This document shows positions 1-8,096 of a stretch of DNA of 43,713 nt, piece by piece. The notes under the pieces are model-generated. The model ran no database searches. It was not told where the DNA came from and saw only the letters and a program-made list of their open reading frames with translations. Origin of the DNA: Dehalococcoidia bacterium. GTDB taxonomy: Bacteria > Chloroflexota > Dehalococcoidia > Bin125. Numbering within the stretch: position 1 is the stretch's first letter; the number at the start of each line of letters is the position of its first letter. The DNA lies in the NCBI GenBank assembly GCA_022824765.1, contig JAJDZG010000047.1, positions 1 to 43,713 of the forward strand, given 5' to 3'. Made by a program: the position numbers and the translations under genes.

Positions 1-37
1 TGTCCGTGCCGGCCGCCCCTCCATGCTGAGGCGAAAC

Positions 38-448
38 TCACTCGGGCTGGGCCTGCAACACCTCCTTCGGTACTGCCCACAAACTCGCTTCGAAAGGACT
101 CACGCCCAAACAGATGGCGAACTCATAGTTTTGGTCCCTCAACTGTTGAAAGACGTATTGATCATTTTCCCAACGTGTCGAGAATTTCACTTCGGCCCTG
201 TGACCAACAACGAGCAAATCGCAATCGGAATCTGGCGAAGAGCGGACCTGCAACCCTGCGGCGAGGCACCACCGCTCTACTATCTGCTCGCCGATCTTCC
301 CGCGACGACGCGACGCCTGACTCCTAATCCACGCGAAGGGACTCTCTACCCACGCTTCGTCACTTACCCTCCTATATTCCGCCTCCAGACGTCCCGCAAT
401 ACTCGCGAGACGATCAAAGTCAGCCCCCTCGTTCGCAAGAGCAGTCAT
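38..448 (-). CDS. Putative type II restriction endonuclease, PD-(D/E)XK fold
   Basis: A 136-residue protein whose ATG overlaps the stop of the upstream methyltransferase as ATGA (445-448), so the two are translationally coupled. A longer reading frame runs upstream into the methyltransferase, but the coupled ATG is the natural start. Residues 72-88 contain a PD...D-x8-E-V-K arrangement (D77, E86, K88), the metal-binding signature of PD-(D/E)XK nucleases, and a helix with a conserved-looking Glu (E54) precedes it. Position beside a DNA methyltransferase makes a cognate restriction enzyme the best reading. It is short for a type II enzyme, and I do not recognise the specificity. Base composition is visibly less GC-rich than the genes to its right, which suggests horizontal acquisition. 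It could instead be a non-restriction PD-(D/E)XK nuclease. Confidence 0.68.
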   Translation of the reverse strand: MTALANEGADFDRLASIAGRLEAEYRRVSDEAWVESPFAWIRSQASRRRGKIGEQIVERWCLAAGLQVRSSPDSDCDLLVVGHRAEVKFSTRWENDQYVFQQLRDQNYEFAICLGVSPFEASLWAVPKEVLQAQPE

Positions 449-1365
449 ACAAGCACTCCTTGCTTCCCGTCCAGCGTTGTCTCCTGAACCTCGAATCCTT
501 CGAGAATAGGGTCTGAGTAGGCCAGCCGCCTCGCCATGACTTCTACTGCTTCCGGATTCGAGTCCACCAACAGGAACCTTCTTCCGTTCCGCGCTGCCGC
601 GTCTCCAGTCGTTCCTGATCCTGCGAAACAATCTAGGACCATTTCCCCTGGATTAGAGTGAACCCTCACGATCCTCTCTAGAATGGCTAACGGCTTCTGG
701 GTTGGATAGCCAGTACGCTCGCGCCCATTCGTCGGGACGATGGTTTGCCACCAAACATCCGTTGGCGTCTTCCCACGCTCCGCCTTCTCCTTACCAACCA
801 AGCTAGGGGCCAAGTAAGGAATCCTGTCAATGTCATCGTAGCGAAACGTATAGTTGGTACTATCCTTTGCAAACCAGAAGATCACGTCATGCTTCGCCGG
901 CCATCTCGCTTTAGATCGTCCTCCGAAGTCGTAGGACCAAATGATCTCGTTAATGAACTGAGTTCGACCAAATATCTCGTCAAGCATCACCTTGCAGTAA
1001 TGGGACTCCCGATAATCGATATGAAAGAACAACGATCCCGCCGGAGTGAGGACCCGATGCAGCTCAACCAGCCTGCGACGCAAGAATCCTAGATAATCCT
1101 CGAATTCATCCTCGTAAGACGACTTACGCTCGTCAAGAATTGTTCTGTATCTTCGCTCCTGAAATCCTGTTCTGTCCCCGTTCTGATCATCACGGACCAC
1201 CGTCATCCTTTGATGAGACTTTCGCTTCCCTGTATTGAAGGGAGGGTCGATGTATACGAGAGGCACCGATTGTGACGGCATGTCTCGGAGCACATCAATG
1301 CTGTCCGCCAGCACTATTCTGTTGTCCACTGTCTGTCGTCCTTCCCCCTTAGGGGTGCTTGTCAT
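445..1365 (-). CDS. Type II DNA methyltransferase, beta-class (N6-adenine or N4-cytosine)
   Basis: A 306-residue S-adenosylmethionine-dependent DNA amino-methyltransferase. The catalytic motif IV DPPF is at residues 40-43 and the SAM-binding motif FAGSGTT at 247-253. A TQKP motif at 222-225 precedes the latter. This order (IV before I) is that of the beta class. The N-terminal segment NRIVLADSIDVL is typical of the family. It would protect host DNA from the nuclease encoded immediately downstream with an ATGA overlap. The start at 1365 lies 18 nt after the stop of the same-strand esterase gene, with only a weak AGGA upstream. Codon use and GC content differ from the neighbours, consistent with a recently acquired restriction-modification cassette. 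Confidence 0.88.
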   Translation of the reverse strand: MTSTPKGEGRQTVDNRIVLADSIDVLRDMPSQSVPLVYIDPPFNTGKRKSHQRMTVVRDDQNGDRTGFQERRYRTILDERKSSYEDEFEDYLGFLRRRLVELHRVLTPAGSLFFHIDYRESHYCKVMLDEIFGRTQFINEIIWSYDFGGRSKARWPAKHDVIFWFAKDSTNYTFRYDDIDRIPYLAPSLVGKEKAERGKTPTDVWWQTIVPTNGRERTGYPTQKPLAILERIVRVHSNPGEMVLDCFAGSGTTGDAAARNGRRFLLVDSNPEAVEVMARRLAYSDPILEGFEVQETTLDGKQGVLV

Positions 1366-1383
1366 GGCACCAGCATTTCCTAG

Positions 1384-2892
1384 TCAGAGTACGTCTTGCC
1401 AGGCGGTGGTTTCTTGGGCTCGGTGGTTGGGTTGGATTCGGACTGATTCTCCGAGGATGACGGTTTGGCGGGTTGAGGGGTTCCATTGGGGCCATGCGGG
1501 CATTTGCTCGGTGGCGGGGTTGCCGGTTTTGGCGAAGGCGAGCCAGGTGTCCATGGTGAATTCGGCGAGGGCGTTGGCGGCGACGCCCTGGCCGGCGAAT
1601 TCTGGGGCGATGTCCTGGGTGCCGAAGACGAATGGGATGTCGAGCGCGTGGCAGGAGCCGAGCGCGCCGTCGAGCATGGGGGATTTCCAGTCGAAGAGGT
1701 AGCACCAGGTCTGGTCGTTGTGCTGGGCCTGTGCGTCGAGCAGCCGGAGGGCGGGGATGCGGAAGAGTTCGTCACCTGAGGCGGCGGTCTGAATCTCGTA
1801 GGGGGTGGTCGACTCGCCGCGGGCCTCGCGGGCGGCTCGATAGATGTCGTAGAGCTTCTGACCATCGCCGTGCAGGGCGTCCATCACTGCGACGGCGTCC
1901 TCTTCGTTGGGCGGTTCGGTTGGGACCATTGCGGTGAAGAGCTTGCTCTCTTCGTCGAGGCAACCGATCAGGGCTGCGACGGCGGCGGCCTGGCCTGCGC
2001 GGACGGCGTCGATGGGCATTTGGGTGAGGAATTCTCCGTCGATGATTGGACGGAAGGGCATTTCGGGCTGTTTGCCGGCTTCCATGGCGACGTAGAGCAT
2101 TTGCTCTTCGAGCTTGGCCTGTGCGGCGAGGATGTCGGCGACGGAGGCGGACTGGAGGGCCTGGGCGTCAGTCGGGTCGACGCCGAGCAGGTCGCAGAAC
2201 TGCTCGCCGTGGGAGACGGCTTGAGGGTCATCGATGCCGTGATGGCCGGCGCCTGATTGTGGGATGGCCTTGTGGAAGAGTCCCTGTGCTTCGGGCGAGG
2301 CCATGAGGGAGGAGACGGACATTCCGCCGGCGGACTCGCCGAAGATGGTGATGTTGGAGGGGTCGCCGCCGAAGTTGGCGATGTTGTCGCGGACCCAGCG
2401 GAGTGCGGCGAGCTGGTCGCGCATGCCGAAGTTGGATTCGTCGAAGGCGGGCAGGTGGAGGAATCCGAGCGCGCCGAGCCGGTAGTTGATGGTGACGACG
2501 ACGACGTCGCCTCGTGCGGCGAGGGTGGCGCCGTCGTAGATTCGTTCACTGCCGGAGCCGATGGTGAAGGCTCCACCGTGAATCCAGACCATCACGGGCC
2601 GTGCGGCGTCGTCGGTGGCGGGGGTCCAGACGTTGAGGAAGAGGCAGTCTTCGGACTGCTGCTGGGGGGCGGCTCCGACCATTGCGTCGAGGGCTTCGTT
2701 GGGGATTTGGGGGGCGATGGGGCGGAACGATTCGCAATCGAGGACGTCGTCCCAGCCGGGATGGGGCTGTGCGACGCGGAAGCGCAAGTCTCCGATGGGC
2801 GGCGCGGCGTAGGGAATGCCGCGGTAGACGCTCAAGCCGTTTTGGGACGCGCCGTGGACTCTGCCTGCTTCGGTTTGGATGATGGCTGCCAT
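1384..2892 (-). CDS. Type B carboxylesterase / para-nitrobenzyl esterase family
   Basis: A 502-residue serine esterase of the alpha/beta-hydrolase carboxylesterase type B family. The oxyanion-hole HGGAF is at 105-109 and the nucleophile elbow GESAGG puts the catalytic Ser at 187. The SEDCLFLNVWTP segment at 80-91 is a family hallmark. A C-terminal SCHALDIPFVFG segment supplies the likely catalytic His. The ATG at 2892 is chosen because AGAGGAG stands just before it; the reading frame continues upstream only as arginine-rich antisense to the serine hydrolase gene. There is no signal peptide, so it is probably cytoplasmic. It is divergent from the serine hydrolase at 2986, and the 93-base gap must hold both promoters. 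The substrate is unknown. Confidence 0.92.
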   Translation of the reverse strand: MAAIIQTEAGRVHGASQNGLSVYRGIPYAAPPIGDLRFRVAQPHPGWDDVLDCESFRPIAPQIPNEALDAMVGAAPQQQSEDCLFLNVWTPATDDAARPVMVWIHGGAFTIGSGSERIYDGATLAARGDVVVVTINYRLGALGFLHLPAFDESNFGMRDQLAALRWVRDNIANFGGDPSNITIFGESAGGMSVSSLMASPEAQGLFHKAIPQSGAGHHGIDDPQAVSHGEQFCDLLGVDPTDAQALQSASVADILAAQAKLEEQMLYVAMEAGKQPEMPFRPIIDGEFLTQMPIDAVRAGQAAAVAALIGCLDEESKLFTAMVPTEPPNEEDAVAVMDALHGDGQKLYDIYRAAREARGESTTPYEIQTAASGDELFRIPALRLLDAQAQHNDQTWCYLFDWKSPMLDGALGSCHALDIPFVFGTQDIAPEFAGQGVAANALAEFTMDTWLAFAKTGNPATEQMPAWPQWNPSTRQTVILGESVRIQPNHRAQETTAWQDVL

Positions 2893-2985
2893 GTTGGGCT
2901 CCTCTGGTGACGTGCTCAGCTCTGGGCGCAGGCTACCCTGCGCGTCGATAGATGCACAGAGCGCACAGACGTGAGGAGTGATGCG

Positions 2986-4218
2986 ATGACAGCGACCGTA
3001 GGCAAGACCGGGATATCGGTTGAGGCACTGCATCGGCTGGACCGTCATCTGCTGGAGCGGTACATCGAGCCGGAGAAGATTGCGGGCTGTCTGACGCTGA
3101 TAGCGCGGCATGGGGAGATCGCGCATTTGTCGGCGATGGGGCAGATGGATCGGGAGCGCGGCAAGCCGATGGCGGTGGATACGATCATGCGCTTCTACTC
3201 GATGACGAAGCCGATCACGTCGGTGGCGTTGATGCAGCTGCATGAGCGGGGGATGTTCCAGCTGACGGATCCGGTGCACCGATTCATCCCGCACTGGCGT
3301 GATTTGCAGGTGATGGCACGGCCGGACGGGCCGGTCACGGATACTTGCGCGGGGGCGCGTCCGATGTCGATGCGGGATGTGCTGTCGCATCAGAGCGGGC
3401 TGACGTACGGCTTCATGGAGGTGATGGGCGCGGGGTTGGAGCGGGCGTACAACGACGCTGCGGTGTACTCGGCGGGGGCGATGCGGGGCCGAGACTTGCA
3501 GTCGATGATCGACCGTCTGGCGGAGTTGCCGCTGAAGTTCTCGCCTGGCGATCAGTGGAATTATGGGGTGTCGACGGACGTTTGCGGGTACCTGGTTGAG
3601 GTGATTTCGGGGCAGCGCTTCGACGAGTATCTGGAGGCGCAGGTCTTCGGTCCGCTGGGGATGGAGGACACGGGATTTGACGTGCCGGCGGAGAAGATCG
3701 AGCGGTTTGCGGCGAACTATGAGCGGGGGCCGGATCGCAAGCTTCGCCTGCTCGATGATCCGGCGACGAGTCACTATGGCGAGGAGCAGACGTTCTTCTC
3801 GGGAGGCGGTGGGTTGGTGTCGACCGTGGAGGATTATCGGCGTTTCTGCCAGATGCTGCTGAACGGGGGCGAGCTGGATGGGGCGCGGATTCTGGGTCCG
3901 AAGACGATTGAGCTGATGACGATGAACCATCTGCCGAACGGGGAGGATTTGTCGACGCGGGCGCTGGGCAGCTTCTCGGAGACGGCGAACGACGGGGTCG
4001 GTTTTGGTCTGGGATTTGCGGTGCTGCAGGACATCGCGCGGACGCAGAACGTGGGGTCGGTGGGGGAGTACTACTGGGGCGGGGCGGCGAGCACGATTTT
4101 CTGGGTGGATCCGGTGGAGGACATGATCGTGATTTTTCTGACGCAGTTCATGCCGTCGGGGACGTTCAACTTCCGAGGTCAGATCAAGCAGATTTTGTAT
4201 CCGGGTCTGTTGGACTAG
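2986..4218 (+). CDS. Serine hydrolase, class C beta-lactamase / family VIII esterase-like
   Basis: A 410-residue beta-lactamase-fold hydrolase. The SxxK motif is SMTK at 72-75 and the second catalytic element is the Tyr of WNYGVSTDV (Tyr193). In the position of the beta-lactamase YxN it reads YGV, as in esterases of this fold, so ester or amide hydrolysis is likelier than antibiotic resistance. A GTG exists at 2971, but GAGGAG at 2973-2978 places initiation at ATG 2986. There is no signal peptide, another argument against a periplasmic beta-lactamase. It is transcribed divergently from the carboxylesterase and followed 50 bases later by a cyclase-family hydrolase, which together look like a small catabolic hydrolase cluster. 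Confidence 0.88.
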   Translation: MTATVGKTGISVEALHRLDRHLLERYIEPEKIAGCLTLIARHGEIAHLSAMGQMDRERGKPMAVDTIMRFYSMTKPITSVALMQLHERGMFQLTDPVHRFIPHWRDLQVMARPDGPVTDTCAGARPMSMRDVLSHQSGLTYGFMEVMGAGLERAYNDAAVYSAGAMRGRDLQSMIDRLAELPLKFSPGDQWNYGVSTDVCGYLVEVISGQRFDEYLEAQVFGPLGMEDTGFDVPAEKIERFAANYERGPDRKLRLLDDPATSHYGEEQTFFSGGGGLVSTVEDYRRFCQMLLNGGELDGARILGPKTIELMTMNHLPNGEDLSTRALGSFSETANDGVGFGLGFAVLQDIARTQNVGSVGEYYWGGAASTIFWVDPVEDMIVIFLTQFMPSGTFNFRGQIKQILYPGLLD

Positions 4219-4223
4219 GTTGC

Positions 4224-4229
4224 TAGACT
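4224..4229 (+). promoter_or_regulatory. Candidate -10 box (TAGACT) upstream of cyclase gene
   Basis: TAGACT matches the -10 pattern seen repeatedly in this window. It lies just after the serine hydrolase stop, about 39 bases before the cyclase ATG, so it would give a short leader. I see no convincing -35. Confidence 0.3.
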
Positions 4230-4268
4230 GCGGCACGAACGAGCGTCTGTAGCGACCCTGGACTGGAC

Positions 4269-5249
4269 ATGGCCGACGTACCTGAGACCCTTCCGACGTA
4301 TGATCAGCTTCCCTTCAAGGCGGGTCATCCGGCCAAGACGGCGTGGGGGTTGTTTGGCGATGACGACCAGGTGGGGATGTTCAACCTGCAGACGCCGGAG
4401 AAGATTGTGCAGGCGGCGTCGCTGATTCGCAAGGGTTCGATGTTCCCGATGAATTGGGATCAGTCGCAGCCGAGTCCGCCGTTGTACAACCGCGGGGCGG
4501 TGCGGCACACGGTGATGCGTCGGGCGGGCTTCGGACACCACGGCGACGACGTGCTGGACAACTTCTACACGCAGCAGTCGTCGCAGTGGGACGCGCTGAC
4601 TCACGTGGGGGACTTTGAGCACGGCTTCTGGGGCGGGGTCACGAACGAGTGGCTTCTGGAGCATGGGGACACGCCGAAGCTGGGTATTGAGCACTGGGCG
4701 AAGCGTGGGATCGCGGGCCGCGCGGTGCTGCTGGATGTGGGGCGCTGGTTGGAGTCGCAGGGTCGGCCGTTGACGATGGACGAGTATCGACCGATTACGG
4801 CGGAGGAGCTGGAGGCGTGTCGGGCGTCGCAGGGGGTGGAGCTGGAGGCAGGGGATGTGTTGCTGATTCGGATTGGCTGGATTGGCTGGTACGAGCAGAC
4901 GGATGGGATGACGCGTCAGGCGCTGTCGCAGATGCCGAATCTGGCGTTTCCTGGTCTGGGCTGTTCGGAGGAGATGGCGGCGTACCTGTTCGATCACCAT
5001 CCGTCGGCGGTGTGCTCGGACAATCCGGCGCTGGAGGCGTGGCCGCCGCCGAACTTTGCGGATCCGGACGGCTTTCTGCATCACTGGATCATCGGGCGGT
5101 TCGGGATGGCGATTGGGGAGATGTTCACGCTGGACGCGTTGGCTGAGGATTGCGCGGCAGATGGGGTGTACGAGAGTTTCTTTGCAGCGGCGCCGCTGAA
5201 CGTGAGGGGCGGAACGGGCAGTCCGCCGAACGGTCTGGCGATCAAGTAG
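4269..5249 (+). CDS. Cyclase family protein (kynurenine formamidase-like metal hydrolase)
   Basis: A 326-residue member of the cyclase/kynurenine formamidase superfamily, metal-dependent hydrolases of amide or lactone bonds. The SQWDALTHVGD segment at about residues 105-115 corresponds to the HxGTHxD metal-binding region, in the variant form with a leading Gln-Trp-Asp. A later stretch, GDVLLIRIGW, is also typical. It is longer than bacterial KynB, matching the subgroup often annotated as putative cyclase. Its neighbours are hydrolases and there are no other tryptophan catabolism genes, so kynurenine need not be the substrate. Confidence 0.85.
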   Translation: MADVPETLPTYDQLPFKAGHPAKTAWGLFGDDDQVGMFNLQTPEKIVQAASLIRKGSMFPMNWDQSQPSPPLYNRGAVRHTVMRRAGFGHHGDDVLDNFYTQQSSQWDALTHVGDFEHGFWGGVTNEWLLEHGDTPKLGIEHWAKRGIAGRAVLLDVGRWLESQGRPLTMDEYRPITAEELEACRASQGVELEAGDVLLIRIGWIGWYEQTDGMTRQALSQMPNLAFPGLGCSEEMAAYLFDHHPSAVCSDNPALEAWPPPNFADPDGFLHHWIIGRFGMAIGEMFTLDALAEDCAADGVYESFFAAAPLNVRGGTGSPPNGLAIK

Positions 5250-5302
5250 GCGGCGAGTAGTCAGCAAGCAGCTGGCGAGTACGGGACCAAGTGGGAGTTA
5301 TG

Positions 5303-5308
5303 TAGGCT
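5303..5308 (+). promoter_or_regulatory. Candidate -10 box (TAGGCT) upstream of macrodomain gene
   Basis: TAGGCT in the 100-base gap between the cyclase and macrodomain genes would start a leader of about 35 bases that contains the GGAG at 5337-5340. There is no clear -35. Confidence 0.25.
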
Positions 5309-5349
5309 GTAGTGGGAAGCGATCAGACGATCCATCGGAGCCGTTGGCG

Positions 5350-5877
5350 ATGACAGACACACAGATCGAGATCGTGCAGGGCGATATCACGAAGCAGGAT
5401 GTGGATGCGATCGTGAACGCGGCGAACAACCATCTGTGGATGGGGGCGGGCACGGCTGGGGCGATCGTGCGTGCGGGCGGGCGTGAGATTGAGGATGAGG
5501 CGATCCGTCAGGGCCCGATTGATGTGGGCGAGGCGATTGTGACGGGTTCGGGCGCGCTGGTCTGCAAGCACGTGATCCATGCGGCGGCGATGGGTCAGGA
5601 TTTGCTGACGTCTGCGGCGAAGATTCGGGCCTCGACGGACAATGCGCTGAAGCGGGCTGAGGAGCTGGGCCTGGGGTCGATTGCGTTTCCGGCGCTGGGC
5701 ACGGGGGTGGGCGGATTTGACTACGGCGAGGCGGCGGAGATCATGATTGGCGAGGCGTCGGCACACTCTGGGGAGGCGCGGAGTGTGCGATTGGTTCGCT
5801 TTGTGCTGTTGGATCAGCTGGCGTTCGATGCGTTCCAGCAGGTCGATCAACAGCGTCGCCAGGCGCCCACCGACTGA
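5350..5877 (+). CDS. Macrodomain protein (ADP-ribose binding/hydrolysis)
   Basis: A 175-residue single macrodomain. It shows the N-terminal IEIVQGDIT strand, the substrate-binding NAANNHLWMGAGTAGAI segment, and the second loop PALGTGVGGF near the C-terminal half. Such proteins bind ADP-ribose or O-acetyl-ADP-ribose and many remove ADP-ribose from proteins or nucleic acid. The loop reads GAGTAGAI where VAGAI is commoner. A TTG in frame at 5344 is possible, but GGAG at 5337-5340 is better spaced for ATG 5350. No DarT-like toxin lies beside it, so a DarTG toxin-antitoxin role is not supported. A small unknown gene follows after 12 bases. Confidence 0.9.
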   Translation: MTDTQIEIVQGDITKQDVDAIVNAANNHLWMGAGTAGAIVRAGGREIEDEAIRQGPIDVGEAIVTGSGALVCKHVIHAAAMGQDLLTSAAKIRASTDNALKRAEELGLGSIAFPALGTGVGGFDYGEAAEIMIGEASAHSGEARSVRLVRFVLLDQLAFDAFQQVDQQRRQAPTD

Positions 5878-5889
5878 CAGGAATGGATC

Positions 5890-6249
5890 ATGTCGCGACG
5901 GATTGAGCACTGCCGACTGGAGATGCGGGAATCTACGGGATCGGACGAGTGGACGGCGGTGACCGCGCTGTCGGAGGTCGAATGGACGGGCTTTGCACCG
6001 GCGGGCTGCGGTGTCGATCAGGGTCGGGTGATTGCGCGTCCGGCGGACGCGTCTGTGGCGGCGCTGGATGCGGATGCGCCGGATCGGGTCTGGCGGCTGG
6101 TTGACTCGGACGGCGGGGCGCTGTTCGAGTTTCTGGGTTACGTGGATGATCGGCGTCCGCGGGCGGCGGGGCAGATCGTGCTGGGGATCAGCACGACGCC
6201 TGAGCTGTTGGGGGCGTGGTCGGAGTTGCAGGCGGCCACGGCTGATTGA
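5890..6249 (+). CDS. Small hypothetical protein
   Basis: A 119-residue, acidic, soluble protein I do not recognise. It starts 12 bases after the macrodomain gene with CAGGAAT upstream, suggesting co-transcription. There is no signal peptide, membrane segment or cysteine motif. Codon use resembles the neighbours and it fills the gap up to the cobalamin adenosyltransferase promoter, so I take it as real. A functional link with the macrodomain protein is conjecture from position only. Confidence 0.6.
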   Translation: MSRRIEHCRLEMRESTGSDEWTAVTALSEVEWTGFAPAGCGVDQGRVIARPADASVAALDADAPDRVWRLVDSDGGALFEFLGYVDDRRPRAAGQIVLGISTTPELLGAWSELQAATAD

Positions 6250-6283
6250 GTTGGGGGCGGTCGGCGCGATTACGGCTGGCAGA

Positions 6284-6289
6284 TAGACT
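6284..6289 (+). promoter_or_regulatory. Leaderless-type -10 box (TAGACT, 6 nt before ATG) of pduO
   Basis: TAGACT ends six bases before the ATG at 6296, and no Shine-Dalgarno sequence is present. This places the expected transcription start at the start codon itself. The same spacing recurs at four other genes in the window. No good -35 is visible. Confidence 0.6.
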
Positions 6290-6295
6290 CTGACC

Positions 6296-6847
6296 ATGCC
6301 GCATTACACCCGATCGGGCGACGACGGATCCACGACGTTGTGGGGCGGGGGACGGATCCCGAAGGATCACCCGCAACCGGAGGCGTATGGGGCGATTGAT
6401 GAGGCGTCGTCGGCGCTGGGACTGGGGCGGGCGCTGTCGACTGATTTGCGTACGCGGGAGATTGTGATTGAGTTGCAGCGGCGCTTCTATCTGATCATGG
6501 CGGAGCTGGCGGTGGCGCCGGGCAAGGAGATTCCGCAGGATTTCGTGACGGCGGAGTCGGACATTGAGCAGCTGGAGGCGTGGGCGGCGGAGCTGGAGCG
6601 TCTTGCGCCGCCGCCGTCGGAGTTTGTGCTGCCGGGCGGGTCTGCGGGCGCGGCGGCGCTGGATTTGGCGCGCACGACGGTGCGGCGGGCGGAGCGGGAG
6701 ACGGTGCGTCTGCGGGGTCACGGGCATCCGGTGAACGAGGAGACGATTCGGTATCTGAACCGGGCGTCGTCGGTGCTGTTTGATCTGGCGCGATACGAGG
6801 AACAACAGTCAGGTGTCGAGCCGATCCGCTCGCGGGCGGACTCATGA
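6296..6847 (+). CDS. pduO: PduO-type ATP:cob(I)alamin adenosyltransferase
   Basis: A 183-residue corrinoid adenosyltransferase that transfers the adenosyl group of ATP to cob(I)alamin to make adenosylcobalamin. The N-terminal ATP-binding motif YTRSGDDGSTTL is at 4-15. RAERE is at 131-135 and the C-terminal LNRASSVLFDLAR motif at 154-166, matching the conserved RNRLSD-type region. Length is normal for the family. It has no Shine-Dalgarno and probably a leaderless mRNA. Its stop overlaps the next gene by 4 bases (ATGA). No adenosylcobalamin-dependent enzyme is encoded nearby, so it serves enzymes elsewhere. Confidence 0.92.
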   Translation: MPHYTRSGDDGSTTLWGGGRIPKDHPQPEAYGAIDEASSALGLGRALSTDLRTREIVIELQRRFYLIMAELAVAPGKEIPQDFVTAESDIEQLEAWAAELERLAPPPSEFVLPGGSAGAAALDLARTTVRRAERETVRLRGHGHPVNEETIRYLNRASSVLFDLARYEEQQSGVEPIRSRADS

Positions 6848-8094
6848 GCGGCGAATCGGTGGCGCCGCTGGCGCTGATCTCGGATGACGCGTCCCTGCAG
6901 ACGGCGCGGATCGTTGGTGAGGGCGACACGTGGGAGGCGGAGCTGACGACGCAGCTGGACATGGCGTCGGAGGGCATGGTGTTCATGTGGCCGACGTGGT
7001 CGCCTGGGGGCGATCAGATCGCGGTGTCGGCGTCGTCGCAGCGGGTGGATGATCCGAAGCTGGAGCTGTGGCGCTTGCGGATCGGCGCGGGTCTGGAGGC
7101 GGAGGAACGGCTGGCGACAGTGTTCAAGAATCCGTATGACGGTCGGCAGGTGATCGCGACGGGTCTGGCGCATTATGTGCACTGGGCGCCGTCGGGTCGG
7201 GCGCTGGCGGTGGTGGGCAACGTGGGCAGCGGGATGGCGGTCAACCTGGTCGCGGCGAGCGGACGGGGCAGTCCGCGGCGACTGGTCGACGGGGCGCCGT
7301 TGTATTTCGACTGGGCTCCGGATGGTCGGGCGATTGTTGTGCATCGGGCGGCGCAGCTGGTGCTGTTCGATCTGACATCGGAGGCTGAGGGTCCGCTGCA
7401 GGTGCAGCGTGCGCGGCCGAGTTTCCGCTCGCCGGCGTGGTCGCATGACGGGTCGTGGATGTATTTCGCGCGTCCGCGTCCGGGCGGCGGATCGATCGTG
7501 TCGCGGGCGGCGCGCTCGGAGATTGGGGCGTCGAACGCGCAAGAGGAGCTGATGGAGGTGGCGGGCGCGTCGTCGTTCGTGGTGAGTCCGACGGATGATC
7601 GGTTGGCGGTGATGTCGCTGCCGATCAACGACGCGGGACCGCGGCGTCTGACGATCCTGAATCCGGGTACTGGGGATCAGCAGCTGGTCGCGGAACGGGA
7701 TATCACGGGCATCTGCTGGTCTCCGGATGGACGGGCGATCTTTGCGTTCGAGCCGCAGCCGTCGAGCACGATGATTTCGATTGTGCGTTACGAGGTCGGC
7801 GCGGAGCAGGTGGGATCGGGGTTGCGGCTGGCGCGGTTTCAGCCGTCGGCGGAGTTTGCGACGATGCTGAGCTTCTTCGATCAGTTCGCGCACTCGCACC
7901 AGATTGTGAGTCCGTGCGGGCGCTGGATCACGTTCTCGGGGCTGGCGCTGGGCAACGGCGGGTCGGGACGGCGGGGATTCGGTCCGCAGAATGGCTGCTA
8001 TCTGGTGCCGGCGGATGGGTCGGCGCCGCCGCGCCGGGTGGCGGCGGGGAGCATTTCGTTCTTTCCGCGAAGCGTGCCTGGGGAGTCGGAGTGA
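6844..8094 (+). CDS. TolB/WD40-like beta-propeller repeat protein
   Basis: A 416-residue protein built from TolB-like beta-propeller repeats. Repeating units of the kind WSPGGDQIAVSA, WAPSGRALAVVG, WAPDGRAIVVH and WSPDGRAIFAFE are spread through the sequence, with a likely 6- or 7-blade arrangement. It has no signal peptide, unlike periplasmic TolB, so it probably acts in the cytoplasm as a binding scaffold. It overlaps the adenosyltransferase gene by ATGA and its own stop overlaps or abuts the polyprenyl synthase start, so it belongs to that transcription unit. No enzymatic motif is visible and the function is unknown. Confidence 0.82.
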   Translation: MSGESVAPLALISDDASLQTARIVGEGDTWEAELTTQLDMASEGMVFMWPTWSPGGDQIAVSASSQRVDDPKLELWRLRIGAGLEAEERLATVFKNPYDGRQVIATGLAHYVHWAPSGRALAVVGNVGSGMAVNLVAASGRGSPRRLVDGAPLYFDWAPDGRAIVVHRAAQLVLFDLTSEAEGPLQVQRARPSFRSPAWSHDGSWMYFARPRPGGGSIVSRAARSEIGASNAQEELMEVAGASSFVVSPTDDRLAVMSLPINDAGPRRLTILNPGTGDQQLVAERDITGICWSPDGRAIFAFEPQPSSTMISIVRYEVGAEQVGSGLRLARFQPSAEFATMLSFFDQFAHSHQIVSPCGRWITFSGLALGNGGSGRRGFGPQNGCYLVPADGSAPPRRVAAGSISFFPRSVPGESE

Positions 8095-8096
8095 GC

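Noticed and set aside
2893-4236. Upstream extension of the carboxylesterase frame on the minus strand
   Set aside because: It is arginine- and proline-rich antisense of the serine hydrolase gene, and a good ribosome site stands at the ATG at 2892.
5350-6249. Macrodomain plus small gene as a DarTG-like toxin-antitoxin
   Set aside because: The 119-residue partner is too short and lacks any DarT signature; gene order also differs.
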